A DNA stretch of 64,000 nt from Blattabacterium sp. (Nauphoeta cinerea) (GCF_000471965.1 NC_022550.1:372001-436000), one strand, 5' to 3'; shown: positions 27,650 through 37,921, counted from the stretch's first letter. Translations and numbers: made by a program. The notes: a model not told the origin generated them from the letters alone.

Positions 27650-27721
27650 GGCCCATTCGTCTATTGGTTAGGACGTCAGGTTTTCATCCTGGAAAGAGGG
27701 GTTCGATTCCCCTATGGGCTA
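27650..27721 (+). tRNA. tRNA-Glu (anticodon TTC)
   Basis: A cloverleaf folds with a 7-bp acceptor (first pair G-T), the anticodon stem TCAGG/CCTGG with loop TTTTCAT giving anticodon TTC, and the T arm AGGGG-TTCGATT-CCCCT. The 3' CCA is not encoded. It lies 12 bases upstream of rpsT and may be cotranscribed with it. Confidence 0.95.
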
Positions 27722-27733
27722 TAATTATTTTTT

Positions 27734-27973
27734 ATGGCAAATCATTTATCTTCGTTAAAAAGAATCAGACAAAATCATGCTAGACGCTTACATAACAAAT
27801 ATGTATATAAAAGCACTAAGACAGCTATAAAAAAATTGTTAATTGATAAAAATCAAAAACAATATTCTACTGTCATTTCCATGATAGATAAATTAGCAAA
27901 AAAAAATATTATACATATAAATAAAGCTGCTAGGTTGAAAAAAAAATTAAGTAAAAAACTACTTGATAATTAA
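27734..27973 (+). CDS. rpsT: 30S ribosomal protein S20
   Basis: A 79-residue, Lys/Arg-rich, fully helical protein beginning MANHLSSLKRIRQNHARRLHNK, the typical S20 N-terminus. S20 binds 16S rRNA early in 30S assembly. The C-terminal part (HINKAARLKKKLSKK) is also conserved. It follows tRNA-Glu closely. Downstream, a weak 7-bp hairpin (27980-28003) and a T-run at 28015-28022 may end transcription. Confidence 0.95.
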   Translation: MANHLSSLKRIRQNHARRLHNKYVYKSTKTAIKKLLIDKNQKQYSTVISMIDKLAKKNIIHINKAARLKKKLSKKLLDN

Positions 27974-28124
27974 TTTTTTATGAAATGTTTACTAAAATTT
28001 CATCAGAAAATAGCTTTTTTTTGATAATTTTTTGATTGAAAATCAATTTCATTCAAAATTCATTTCAAGTTGATTAAACATCCAATTTTTGATCTGTATT
28101 TGTTTTCCTTTTAATTTAATAAAT

Positions 28125-28937
28125 ATGAAAATAAGTCCATTATCTCCAATAGGAATATTTGATTCTGGAATTGGCGGGCTTCTTATAGCTAAAGAAATGA
28201 AAATTCAAATGCCTAATGAATATTTTATTTATTTCGGAGATACCCAAAATATGCCTTATGGAGAAAAGTCTAGAGAATTTATTAGAAATAACTCTTTAAA
28301 AATTGCTTCTTTTCTTTATAAAAAAAATTGTAAAGCTTTAGTTATTGCATGCAATTCTATCGTATCTAATGCTTTAGATCTGATTCAAAAAAAATTTCAT
28401 AAAAAAATATTAATATTTAATGTCATAGATCCTGTAGTAAAGAATACAATTTTTCTTTCTTATAAAAAAATAGGAATAATTGCCACGCCTGCAACCATAC
28501 ATTCTAATTTTTATACAAAAAAAATAAAAAAATATTATCATCATTTAGATATAGTTCAAATATCTACTCCTTTATTAGCTCCCATTATAGAAAATGGTTG
28601 GGAAATGAAAAAAATAAGTCCTGTTATAAACAATTATTTAAATCATTTTAAATCAATAGATGCAATATTATTAGCTTGTACTCATTATTTATTTTTAAAA
28701 CAAGAAATAAATAATTTTTATCATGGAAAAGTTCATTTAATTGATATCCCAAAAATAGTGGTGAAAGAAATAAGGAAAAAATTAATCGAAAAAAAATTGT
28801 TATGTCTACATTCTACATGGGGGAGATTTCCTGTTTTTTATACATCTAGTTATAGGCCTCTTATTTTTGAAGAAAAAGTACGAGTTCTTTTTGGAAAAAA
28901 AGTTTTTTTTAAAACACATGTTTTTAATTTTGTCTGA
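28125..28937 (+). CDS. murI: Glutamate racemase
   Basis: MurI makes D-glutamate for MurD. The ATG at 28125 (MKISPLSPIGIFDSG) is preferred over a TTG at 28089. Both catalytic cysteines are visible: VIACNSIVSNA (near residue 76) and LLACTHYLFL (near 186), with the DSGIGGLL N-terminal loop. The 270-residue length is normal. It overlaps the convergent maeB by 14 bases. Confidence 0.94.
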   Translation: MKISPLSPIGIFDSGIGGLLIAKEMKIQMPNEYFIYFGDTQNMPYGEKSREFIRNNSLKIASFLYKKNCKALVIACNSIVSNALDLIQKKFHKKILIFNVIDPVVKNTIFLSYKKIGIIATPATIHSNFYTKKIKKYYHHLDIVQISTPLLAPIIENGWEMKKISPVINNYLNHFKSIDAILLACTHYLFLKQEINNFYHGKVHLIDIPKIVVKEIRKKLIEKKLLCLHSTWGRFPVFYTSSYRPLIFEEKVRVLFGKKVFFKTHVFNFV

Positions 28938-31203
28938 TTTGTGCATCGATTACAGCCAAAGTAGTTAAATTCACTATTTCTTCTATACTAGATTGCATTT
29001 GCATAACATGTGCAGGTTTACGCATTCCTAACATTATCGGTCCTATAGTTTGAACATCTCCTAATCCTCTAATAAATTTATAAGTTAAATTCCCTGATTC
29101 TAAATTTGGGAAAATAAAAATATTTGCTCTTTTTTGAACAAGTTTAGAAAAAGGAAATTTTTTGGACAATAAAAATTCATTTAAAGCAAAATCAGGTTGT
29201 ATTTCTCCATCTACTATTAAATCTGGATATTTTTTATGCAAAAAGGATACTGTTTGAGAAACTTTATAGGATGTTTTTGAATCAGATGAAAAATTTTGAA
29301 ATGACAACATAGCTATACGCGGTTCAATGTCAAAGTTTTTCACTACGTGAGAAGTCATTAAGGCGATTCTAGCTAGCTCCTCACTTGTTGGATTTGGAAT
29401 AACAGCTGTATCTGCCAAAAATAGAGGACCACGTTTTGTTAATAAGATCATCATTCCTGCTGTTTTATGTACAAAGTCAGCTTTACCTATGACTTCTAAC
29501 ATAGGACGTAAACTTAATGAAAAACTTCTAGAATATCCTGTGATAACAGCATCTGCTTTTTCTTGATCTACCATCATTGCTCCAAAATGATCATTATTAC
29601 GCATACGAATTTTGGAATCATATAAAGTTAAACCTTTTCTATTTCTTCTTTTCCAAAGAATTTTAGCAAACTCTTCTCCTTTTTTTATATTTTCTTCTTT
29701 TTCTGGATCTATAATTTCTAGTTCAACATCTAAATGATTTTCAATAATTAAACGTTTGATGCGCTCTTCATTTCCTAAAACTATGGGTGTAGAAACAATT
29801 CCTTCTTCATGAAGAATCTGAACAGACTTTAAAATATCGTATTCTTCTCCATTACAAAAAACAACTTTTTTAGGATTTGTACGTGCTCTATTTTGAATCA
29901 TTCTAAGCATTTTACTTTCATATCCCATTCTATCAAGTAATTTTTCTTGATATATTTTCCAATCGGAAATAGGTTTTTTTGCGACTCCAGAATCCATAGC
30001 AGCTTTTGCTACAGCAGGAGCAACACGAGTAATCAAACGATTATCAAAAGGTTTTGGAATAATATATTCTTTTCCAAAAGAAATATTTTTTTTATTATAA
30101 ACAATATTTACTTGTTCTGGAACAGGTTCTTTTGCTAAAGAAGCTATAGCATATACGGCCGCAAGTTTCATTTCATCATTGATGACATTAGCATGAACAT
30201 CTAGCGCTCCTCTGAATATATAAGGAAATCCTAATACATTATTTACTTGATTGGGATAATCACTTCTTCCCGTAGCCATAATGACGTCTGGACGGACTTT
30301 AATAGCTAAATTATAATCTATTTCTGGATCAGGATTCGCCATGGCAAACACAATTGGATCTTTAGCCATATTTTTTAACATATCAGGAGTTAATATTCCC
30401 CCTATAGATAAACCTATAAAAACATCTACGTGATTAATAGCCTGTTCCAATTTTTTAATGGGATAAATATTTACGGAAAATTCTTTTTTTTCCTTATTTA
30501 AATCCTTCCTTGAAATATGTAATAATCCTTTACTATCAAACATAAGAATATTCTCAGGTTTGACTCCAAGTTGTTTATATGTTCTAGCACAAGAAATAGC
30601 TGCTGCACCAGCTCCATTAATTACCATTTTAACTTCATGAATTTTTTTTCCTACATAAGTAATAGCGTTTAGTAATGCGGCTCCAGAAATAATAGCTGTT
30701 CCATGTTGATCATCATGCATAACGGGGATATTAAGTTCTTTTTTAAGTCTTCTTTCAATTTCAAAAGCTTCTGGAGCTTTTATATCTTCCAAATTAATCC
30801 CTCCAAAAGTAGGAGCAATTGCTTTGACTGTTTCTATAAATTTTTCTGGATCTGATTCATCTATTTCTATATCAAAAACATCAATACCGGAAAATATTTT
30901 AAATAAAAGAGCTTTCCCCTCCATAACTGGTTTAGAAGCTAGTGCTCCAATGTCTCCAAGACCTAATACAGCAGATCCATTAGTAATTACTGCTACAAGA
31001 TTTCCTTTAGATGTATATTTATATACTTCTATCGAAGAACGAGCTATTTCCTTACAAGGTTCAGCTACTCCTGGAGAATAAGCAAGAGATAAATCTCTTT
31101 GGCTGCTATATTTTTTTGTAGGAGTAATTTGTATTTTTCCAGAAGGAAACTGACTATGATAGTTTAAAGATTCTTTACGAAAATTACTTATGTTTTTTCT
31201 CAT
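28924..31203 (-). CDS. maeB: NADP-dependent malic enzyme with C-terminal phosphotransacetylase-like domain
   Basis: MaeB oxidatively decarboxylates malate to pyruvate, making NADPH. In the 759-residue protein the N-terminal about 410 residues are the malic-enzyme part (SLAYSPGVAEPCKEI near 40, DDQHGTAIISGAAL near 165, NAD(P) loop INGAGAAAISCA near 195). The rest is a PTA-like domain (from about 430; GADFVHKTAGMM and the C-terminal PAHVMQ). The fusion is standard for MaeB; the PTA domain is usually regulatory rather than catalytic. Full length. Confidence 0.95.
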   Translation of the reverse strand: MRKNISNFRKESLNYHSQFPSGKIQITPTKKYSSQRDLSLAYSPGVAEPCKEIARSSIEVYKYTSKGNLVAVITNGSAVLGLGDIGALASKPVMEGKALLFKIFSGIDVFDIEIDESDPEKFIETVKAIAPTFGGINLEDIKAPEAFEIERRLKKELNIPVMHDDQHGTAIISGAALLNAITYVGKKIHEVKMVINGAGAAAISCARTYKQLGVKPENILMFDSKGLLHISRKDLNKEKKEFSVNIYPIKKLEQAINHVDVFIGLSIGGILTPDMLKNMAKDPIVFAMANPDPEIDYNLAIKVRPDVIMATGRSDYPNQVNNVLGFPYIFRGALDVHANVINDEMKLAAVYAIASLAKEPVPEQVNIVYNKKNISFGKEYIIPKPFDNRLITRVAPAVAKAAMDSGVAKKPISDWKIYQEKLLDRMGYESKMLRMIQNRARTNPKKVVFCNGEEYDILKSVQILHEEGIVSTPIVLGNEERIKRLIIENHLDVELEIIDPEKEENIKKGEEFAKILWKRRNRKGLTLYDSKIRMRNNDHFGAMMVDQEKADAVITGYSRSFSLSLRPMLEVIGKADFVHKTAGMMILLTKRGPLFLADTAVIPNPTSEELARIALMTSHVVKNFDIEPRIAMLSFQNFSSDSKTSYKVSQTVSFLHKKYPDLIVDGEIQPDFALNEFLLSKKFPFSKLVQKRANIFIFPNLESGNLTYKFIRGLGDVQTIGPIMLGMRKPAHVMQMQSSIEEIVNLTTLAVIDAQIRQN

Positions 31204-31242
31204 TATATTTAAAATGTTAAAATTTTTAGGGAAAACTTTTAT

Positions 31243-31692
31243 TTATTCATTCCAAAAAATATCTTTTTCAAAGAAATATTTTTGATTTGTTTTCCATCTA
31301 ATTATAAGTTTATAATATCCTTTTTTTAAAAATTTTTTGGGAATTAATAATCTTTTTTGAGAAGATCTCAATATTTTGAAAGACTGCGTAAAATCTAAAT
31401 CTTTAGAAGAAGACCTAAATAAAGTAAAAAATCCATGAATATCATTATTAACAGGAGGAAACATAACCTCAACCCCAGAATGTAAAATAAAAACTTTTAT
31501 TTTTTCAGGAAGTTTTAACACATTTTTTTTCTGATTTATAATTTCTTGATATTTCATTTCATTTTCATAATATCTATCCGAAACAAGCTGGCTTCCTACA
31601 TGTGGGAAAATGAAAGCAATGTAAATAATAAAGGTTATAAAAACAATTAAAGATAACATAATCCCAATATCCCAATTGAATTTTATTTTCAT
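31243..31692 (-). CDS. ccoH: FixH/CcoH-family cbb3 oxidase assembly protein
   Basis: A 149-residue protein with one N-terminal membrane helix (about 9-29) and a small periplasmic domain. The motif YYENEMKYQEIIN after the helix is typical of FixH/CcoH, which assists copper insertion or stability of cytochrome cbb3 oxidase. Its position after ccoP supports this. Bacteroidota cbb3 loci commonly have ccoG between ccoP and ccoH; it is absent here. Confidence 0.82.
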   Translation of the reverse strand: MKIKFNWDIGIMLSLIVFITFIIYIAFIFPHVGSQLVSDRYYENEMKYQEIINQKKNVLKLPEKIKVFILHSGVEVMFPPVNNDIHGFFTLFRSSSKDLDFTQSFKILRSSQKRLLIPKKFLKKGYYKLIIRWKTNQKYFFEKDIFWNE

Positions 31693-31747
31693 AATTAAAA
31701 TTTTAAATTTTTTTAAAAAAGAAAATTTAGAATATGATAAGAATCTC

Positions 31748-32626
31748 TTATATTTTACTCCATTCTGTTATTTTTATTCCTTGAGGGACTTTACCTTTTA
31801 AAGGTTTTTTTAATTTTTTATTTATGAAATAAACATAACTGGATATTTTTTCAATATCATTTCCTTTAATTTCTCCTGATTGTCCAAAAGCACGCATAGT
31901 TGGATTATTATCGCTTCCGTTCCATATTATATAATATATGTTTTTAAATAAATCTTTTTCTTTGACATTGATCCAATAATCATCTGTTAAATTAGGCCCT
32001 ATATTTCCACTCCCATCTAACTGATGACAAGTCGCGCAATTTTCATCAAAAAGGATTTTTCCGCTATTGATAGAATCTTCCTTAAAAGATGCATTTTCTA
32101 TAGTTATTTGTGGAGTATTTTTTTCAAAAATTTCAATTTCTCTTAATTGATTTTTATAAGCCACATCATATTCCTTATAAGGATTAGAAAAATCTATAAA
32201 TAAATAAGAAAAAAAATAAATTGCGGAAAAAATAATTGTAATATAAAAAAGATGAATCCACCACATAGGTAATTTATTATCTAGTTCTATGATTCCGTCA
32301 AAACCATGATCTATTTTTTTTACTTTATCCTGTTTAGGATTGTAAAATATAAACCTGTAAAACCTATAGAAATAATTTCCTTCATTTTCTTCAAGAATCC
32401 TTATTCTTTCTTCTTCTGAAAAAGATTGCAATTTTTTACCAAAAATTAAATTATTAATAGATTCTAAAATAGACAACAATATTGTCGTTATAATAAAAAA
32501 AAATATAATAATAGGATGTAATAAATAAGATATTTGATTATAACTTATAAGAAATACATAAAGCGTAAATATTATAATAGATAAAAAAGAAGGAATCATA
32601 ATAAAAGAAGGAACTTTAGACCTCAT
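31748..32626 (-). CDS. ccoP: Cytochrome cbb3 oxidase subunit CcoP (mono-haem c)
   Basis: A membrane-anchored cytochrome c subunit that feeds electrons to the CcoNO core. The 292-residue protein has two N-terminal helices, another at about 120-140 (after KLPMWWIHLFY), and one haem c site CATCH near residue 196 with the downstream SGNIGPNLTD. Only one CxxCH is present, whereas proteobacterial CcoP has two. The conserved RAFGQSGEI segment may hold the distal methionine region (NPTMRAF). It overlaps ccoQ by 4 bases. Confidence 0.92.
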   Translation of the reverse strand: MRSKVPSFIMIPSFLSIIIFTLYVFLISYNQISYLLHPIIIFFFIITTILLSILESINNLIFGKKLQSFSEEERIRILEENEGNYFYRFYRFIFYNPKQDKVKKIDHGFDGIIELDNKLPMWWIHLFYITIIFSAIYFFSYLFIDFSNPYKEYDVAYKNQLREIEIFEKNTPQITIENASFKEDSINSGKILFDENCATCHQLDGSGNIGPNLTDDYWINVKEKDLFKNIYYIIWNGSDNNPTMRAFGQSGEIKGNDIEKISSYVYFINKKLKKPLKGKVPQGIKITEWSKI

Positions 32627-32817
32627 AATCTTTCCTTTTTTTTTTCTTCTTCTAATTCTAAAGGGATTAAACTTATTTTATGATAATATTTTTTAGATTT
32701 TGAAAACACAAAAAATATTATAAAAAAAAATGACAATAAAAATAAAATTAACATAAAAGATTGAAAAATGCCTATATTTTTTTCTCCTGTAAAATATTGC
32801 TTAAAAAAACTTATCAT
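32623..32817 (-). CDS. ccoQ: Small membrane protein, CcoQ-like subunit
   Basis: A 64-residue protein with one membrane helix (about 20-42) and a charged C-terminal tail rich in Glu and Lys. It sits between ccoNO and ccoP and overlaps ccoP by 4 bases, which fits CcoQ, the small stabilising subunit of cbb3 oxidase. The call rests on position, size and topology; sequence alone is not diagnostic. Confidence 0.7.
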   Translation of the reverse strand: MISFFKQYFTGEKNIGIFQSFMLILFLLSFFFIIFFVFSKSKKYYHKISLIPLELEEEKKKERL

Positions 32818-32841
32818 AAATTTTTGAATTTATTTATCCGT

Positions 32842-35034
32842 TTAAGATTTTATATCTGTTCCTAATCTCTGTAAATAAGCAATAAGAGCTATAACTTCTC
32901 TTTTTTCTAATGGAATAAATTTTTCTTTTTCCACTTTTTTTTGTTGATTTATTTCTTTTTTCAAACTGGGATATTCTTGATAAATATCACGTATAATTTG
33001 ACTCGCTTGATGATCCATATCTTGATTTATATTTTTGATGTACTCCAAAGAATATGGAACTCCTAATTTCACCATTGCTTTTATTTTCTTTTCTGTATTA
33101 GATCTATCCAATTTATTATAAATCAACCAAGGATATCTTGGCATAATAGATCCAGGAGAAGTAGAACGAGGGTTATACATATGATTAAAATGCCAAGAAT
33201 TAGGGTTTTTTCCTCCTTCTCTAGCCAAATCTGGCCCTGTTCGTTTAGAACCCCAAAGAAATGGATGATCATATACAAATTCACCAGCTTTCGAATACTC
33301 TCCATAACGTACTACTTCATCTCTAAATGGACGAACTTGTGCGCTATGACAAGCATTACATCCTTCTCTCACAAATAAATCTCTCCCTTCTAATTCTAAG
33401 GCTTTGTAAGGGTGAACGTTGTGAATTGTAGGAACGTTAGATTTGATCACTAAAGTAGGGATAATTTCTATAAATCCTCCAATAGCTATTGCTATAAAAG
33501 AAAGAATTGTTAATTGGATTGGTTTTCTTTCCAACCAATTATGAAATGTTTCATTTCTATTTTTAACAGAAATACCATAAAATGGATCACATTGAAATTT
33601 TTCATTATCTAATGAATTCCCTTGTCTGATTGTTTTAAAAATATTATAAATCATTAAAATAAAACCTAAGAAATAAATAATTCCACCTATAAATCTTATT
33701 TTATAAAATGGGATAATAGATAAAACAGAATCCAAAAAATTTTTATAAGCTAAAGTTCCATCAGGATTAAATTTCTTCCACATAATAGATTGTAAAATAG
33801 ACCCAACATACATGGGAAAAATATATAAAATAATCCCCAAAACACCTAACCAGAAATGAATATTAGCCAATGATATAGAATATAATTTTGTATTCCATAT
33901 TTTTTGAGTCAACCAATATATAATTCCAAAAGCCATGAACCCATTCCATCCCAAAGTCCCTAAATGGACATGAGCTATAACCCAGTCCGTAAAATGTCCT
34001 ATGGAATTTAGAGTTTTAGTTGCTAACATAGGCCCTTCAAAAGTCGCCATTCCATAACAAGTAATTCCAACTACAAAAAACTTCAAAACCGGATTCGTTT
34101 TCATTTGATTCCAAGCCCCTCTTAAAGTAAGCAATCCATTCAACATCCCACCCCAAGAAGGAGCAATAAGCATAATTGAAAAAATAGTACCTAACATTTG
34201 AGCCCAATTCGGAAGAGATGTATACATTAAATGATGGGGGCCCGCCCAAATATATATAAATATTAATGACCAAAAATGTATAATAGAAAGTTTGTAAGAA
34301 AAAATGGGTTGATTGGATGCTTTTGGAACAAAATAATACATTAATCCCAATATAGGTGTAGTTAAAATAAATGCGACAGCATTATGCCCATACCACCATT
34401 GCATTAAAGCATCTTGTACCCCAGCATATATAGAATAACTTTTAAAGGATAAAAGAGATATAGGTAATTCAAGATTATTAAATACATGTAACATTCCTAC
34501 AGCAACCCATGTTCCTAACAAAAACCAAATGCTAACATATAAATGTTTAATTTTTCTTTTCAAAATGCTTCCAATCATATTTATCCCGTAAATAATCCAA
34601 ATCAAAAAGACCCCTATATCTATTGGCCATTCATGTTCAGCATATTCTTTACTTGTATTAATCCCTAATAAAAAAGTAATCCAAGTAGAAACAATAAATA
34701 TTTGCCATCCCCAAAAATGGATCCAACTTAGGGCATCACTAAAAATTCTCGTTTTTAACAAACGTTGTAAAGCATAATAATAGCCTGTAAAAATAATATT
34801 TCCTACAAAAGCAAAAATAGCAGTACTTGTATGTAACATTCTCCATCTTCCAAATCCTAAAATTCCTTGAGAATCCTTTAGATTCTTACCAAAAATAAGT
34901 TCTGGAACCTCTGGAAAAAATAATAATAAGGCTATAAATAATCCAGCTAAAAATCCAATAAAAGCCCAAAATATTGTAGCATACAAAAAAGCTTTTACAA
35001 TACTGTTGTTATAATAATATGTCTTTAATTTCAT
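32842..35034 (-). CDS. ccoNO: Cytochrome cbb3 oxidase fused subunit I/II (CcoN-CcoO)
   Basis: The catalytic core of a high-affinity proton-pumping oxidase. In the 730-residue protein, residues about 1-480 are the polytopic CcoN haem-copper subunit. Its histidine ligands lie in helices containing GRWRMLHTSTAIFAF, WWYGHNAVAF, GPHHLMYTSLP and VIAHVHLGTLG. From about 510 it is CcoO, with one more helix and a haem c motif CNACHSAQVRPF near 565. The CcoN-CcoO fusion is known in Bacteroidota, so it is not an assembly artefact. It lies upstream of ccoQ and ccoP in one apparent operon. Confidence 0.95.
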   Translation of the reverse strand: MKLKTYYYNNSIVKAFLYATIFWAFIGFLAGLFIALLLFFPEVPELIFGKNLKDSQGILGFGRWRMLHTSTAIFAFVGNIIFTGYYYALQRLLKTRIFSDALSWIHFWGWQIFIVSTWITFLLGINTSKEYAEHEWPIDIGVFLIWIIYGINMIGSILKRKIKHLYVSIWFLLGTWVAVGMLHVFNNLELPISLLSFKSYSIYAGVQDALMQWWYGHNAVAFILTTPILGLMYYFVPKASNQPIFSYKLSIIHFWSLIFIYIWAGPHHLMYTSLPNWAQMLGTIFSIMLIAPSWGGMLNGLLTLRGAWNQMKTNPVLKFFVVGITCYGMATFEGPMLATKTLNSIGHFTDWVIAHVHLGTLGWNGFMAFGIIYWLTQKIWNTKLYSISLANIHFWLGVLGIILYIFPMYVGSILQSIMWKKFNPDGTLAYKNFLDSVLSIIPFYKIRFIGGIIYFLGFILMIYNIFKTIRQGNSLDNEKFQCDPFYGISVKNRNETFHNWLERKPIQLTILSFIAIAIGGFIEIIPTLVIKSNVPTIHNVHPYKALELEGRDLFVREGCNACHSAQVRPFRDEVVRYGEYSKAGEFVYDHPFLWGSKRTGPDLAREGGKNPNSWHFNHMYNPRSTSPGSIMPRYPWLIYNKLDRSNTEKKIKAMVKLGVPYSLEYIKNINQDMDHQASQIIRDIYQEYPSLKKEINQQKKVEKEKFIPLEKREVIALIAYLQRLGTDIKS

Positions 35035-35042
35035 CTAAAAAT

Positions 35043-35192
35043 TTAATTTTTTTCAAAATCATCAATTAAAATTCTAATACTAGGAGATTCATAATCATCA
35101 AATTGTCCAGAATAAAGACAAATTAAAAAAAATATGAGAAAAAATGCCCCCAAAGAAACACTAGATAATATCATAATAATTAATATGCCCAT
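35043..35192 (-). CDS. ccoS: Cbb3 oxidase maturation protein CcoS
   Basis: A 49-codon gene. The translation begins MGILIIMILSSVSLG, has one membrane helix (about 3-26) and continues LYSGQFDDYESPSIRIL. The Gly-Gln-Phe-Asp-Asp segment after the helix is the CcoS signature. CcoS is needed to load cofactors into cbb3 oxidase. It sits between ccoI and ccoNO, the standard place; the stop is 8 bases from the ccoNO start. Confidence 0.85.
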   Translation of the reverse strand: MGILIIMILSSVSLGAFFLIFFLICLYSGQFDDYESPSIRILIDDFEKN

Positions 35193-35211
35193 GAAAATAA
35201 TAATATAAAAA

Positions 35212-37484
35212 CTATAAACTAAATACTAAATAAACTAAAATATTAATTTTCTTGAAATGATCCAAGTAGATATAATAGAAAAAAAAAATAACGGAAAAAG
35301 AACTTAAAGGCATTAAAATGGCGGCTATAAAAGGTTTTAAGTTCCCGGTCATTGCAAAAGTAATTCCTATGACATTATAAAATAAACTAATCATGAAATT
35401 AACAAATACTAATTTTACAGATACTTTAGATACTTTTAAAAAAAAATAAATTTTATTTAAACAACTGGATTCTATAAAAGCATCACAAGTTGGAAAAAAA
35501 CTAGTTGGATTTTCGGATACAGAAATCCCTACTTCACTTTGATTTAACGCGGCACAATCATTGATTCCATCTCCAAACATCATAACTTTTTCTCCTTTTT
35601 TTTGTAATTGTTTGACACAATTTAATTTATCTTCAGGACTTTGACTAAAAAAAACCTTACTTGATTTTGGTAAAATAGATTTTAAATACTTTTTTTCTAA
35701 ATCATTCTGATCACCAGAAAGAATAAAAATATTATATTCTTTTAAATCTTGAAACATTTTTTCTATTCCCTTACGATAATAATTTCTAAATAAAAAATAA
35801 CCTATGAATTTATTATTTATAGAAATAAATACTTTTGTTTGATTTATTCCGTGTTCATTAATTGTGTTATTTGTAATATTTAAATATTTTTGAGACCCAA
35901 TTTTAACCGGTATATTTTTGACAATACCTTCTAATCCTTTTCCTATAATTTCTCTAAAATTTTTTATAACATAGAAATCTTTTATAGATAATTCTGATAA
36001 TATTTTCTGACTTAAAGGATGATTTGAATTTTTTAATAAGGAAGCTATAATTTTTTTTTCTTCGTGTTCCATATTTCCGACAAAAGAAATTTTTTCTTTA
36101 TTCATATCAGTTATAGTTCCAGTTTTATCAAATATTAAAGTTCTTACTGAAGAGATTCTTTCCATTGTAAAAATATCTTTTATATAAAAACCTTTTTTTG
36201 AAAAAAAACGTATAATACTTCCGAAAATTAATGGAACAGAAAGAACTAAAGCACAAGGACAAGTAATAATTAAAACAGAAAAAATTGTCTGAAAAATTTT
36301 TGAAGTATCATTACTAAAAAACCACCAATATATTCCAGTTAATATCGAAATTATCAAAATAGTAGGAGTAAAATATTGACTAAATCTATTGGATATTGAA
36401 CTTAAATCAAATTGATAAGAAGAAGATGGATTTGGTTTATTCTTGTTCCATAATAGACTTAAATAACTATGATCCACATTTTTAATGACTTTTATAAGAA
36501 TAGCTTCCCCTTTTTGTTTAGAACCCGCATAAATTCGTTCTCCTACTTTTTTAGGAATAAAATAGGATTCTCCTGTAATAAAACTATTATCTAATACAGC
36601 GTTTCCTTTGATTAATATAGAATCGGCAGGTACAATTTCCTCATTTCTAATTAAAATTAAATCTCCTTTTTTTAAAGAAGAAAGCAAAACTTTTTCTTCT
36701 TTTTCATCATTGCATATTTTTGTTATTAGAACTGGATAAAAAGATTTATAATTTTTGTCAAAAGATAAAATTTGATTATGAGTATGCACTTGAAACATTC
36801 TACTTATAAGTAAAAATAATGAAAAACTAGAAAGACTATCAAAATATCCAGAACCTAAATCAAAAAATACTTCATAACAACTCCATAAAAAAAGAACTAA
36901 TATTCCAATAGAAATTGGAACATTTATATTCAAAATATGTTTTTTTAATCCTAAAATAGCATATTTAATATGATCAGTAATAGAAAATATTACTACAGGA
37001 AGAGATAAAACTATCATCAGATAACGAAAAAAATTACGATTTTCCATAAACCACATGTCTTCTTGTAGGGCTCCGACATATTCTGGAATGGCTAAAAGCA
37101 TAATATTGCCAAAACAAAAAAAATAAACAGCTAATTTTCCTATCAATTTTCTATCAAATAAATTTTTATTTTTTTTATATTTTCTATCGAATCAAAATCC
37201 ATAGATGGACTATACCCTATATTATCAAGTATCTTAGCTATATCACTTAGTTTAAATTCAATATTATTGAATGTTATCCAAATTTTTTTATTATAGAAAT
37301 CAACAGTAGAATCAAAAATATTTTGATATAATTTAGGTAATTTTTCTAAAACAAAAACACAAGAACTACAGTGAATAGAAGGAATGATAAAACGAACTGT
37401 AGTTACATTTTTATGATTGAAATCGATTATTTTATTTGCAATTTTTTTATCATCAAGAAAATCAAAAATTTTTTCTTTTTTCAT
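35212..37484 (-). CDS. ccoI: Copper-transporting P-type ATPase CcoI/FixI, frame interrupted at an A8 tract
   Basis: CcoI exports copper for insertion into cbb3 oxidase. The first part (37484-37143) holds a heavy-metal-binding domain with IHCSSC. The second (to 35212) holds the membrane and ATPase domains: TGES actuator motif, CPC copper site in the helix (ITCPCALVL), phosphorylation site DKTGT, NHPLS and GDGINDCAAL. The two lie in different frames. One extra A at A8 (plus-strand T8, 37169-37176) joins them as KNLFDRKLIGKLAVYFF. The cysteine-rich zinc-finger-like region usually before the metal-binding domain in Bacteroidota is absent; gcvH ends only 12 bases upstream. Confidence 0.9.
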
Positions 37485-37496
37485 GCTTTATGATGA

Positions 37497-37892
37497 TTAA
37501 TTTGATTTTTGTATGTATTTATGATATTCTTCTGAAGACATTAATTGATGATATTCTTTGATTTCTAAAATTTCTATTCGTATAATCCATCCTTCTTGAT
37601 AAGGGCTTTTGTTTATTAATTCTGGCTGTGATAATAATTTTTTATTGATTTCAAGAATACAACCCGAAATAGGCATAAACAAATCAGAAACTGTTTTTAC
37701 CGCTTCTATTGTTCCAAATGAATTTTCTGCTTTTATTTTTGTTCCTATTATGGAATTTTCTACATCTAAATAAACAATATCTCCTAATTCATTTTGAGCA
37801 AAATGAGTGATTCCTATATAAGCTTGATTTTTTTCATTTGGAGAACCTATCCATTCATGATTTTTACTATACATTAAGTTATTAGAATCCAT
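37497..37892 (-). CDS. gcvH: Glycine cleavage system H protein
   Basis: The lipoyl carrier of the glycine cleavage complex, shuttling the aminomethyl group between P, T and L proteins. The 131-residue protein has the lipoylation-site lysine in SFGTIEAVKTVSDLF (near residue 65), GDIVYLDVE before it, and the ending LMSSEEYHKYI typical of GcvH. The other glycine cleavage genes are not in this window. It lies 12 bases upstream of ccoI, possibly cotranscribed. Confidence 0.96.
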   Translation of the reverse strand: MDSNNLMYSKNHEWIGSPNEKNQAYIGITHFAQNELGDIVYLDVENSIIGTKIKAENSFGTIEAVKTVSDLFMPISGCILEINKKLLSQPELINKSPYQEGWIIRIEILEIKEYHQLMSSEEYHKYIQKSN

Positions 37893-37921
37893 ATTTAATA
37901 AATTTTAATTCAAAAAATAAT

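Noticed and set aside
27974-28124. Small RNA gene between rpsT and murI
   Set aside because: Only weak AT-rich hairpins (27980-28003 and near 28034-28050) are visible; nothing resembles a known RNA family.
32842-35034. CcoN-CcoO fusion as an assembly artefact
   Set aside because: Fused CcoNO is established in Bacteroidota and the frame is continuous through both domains.
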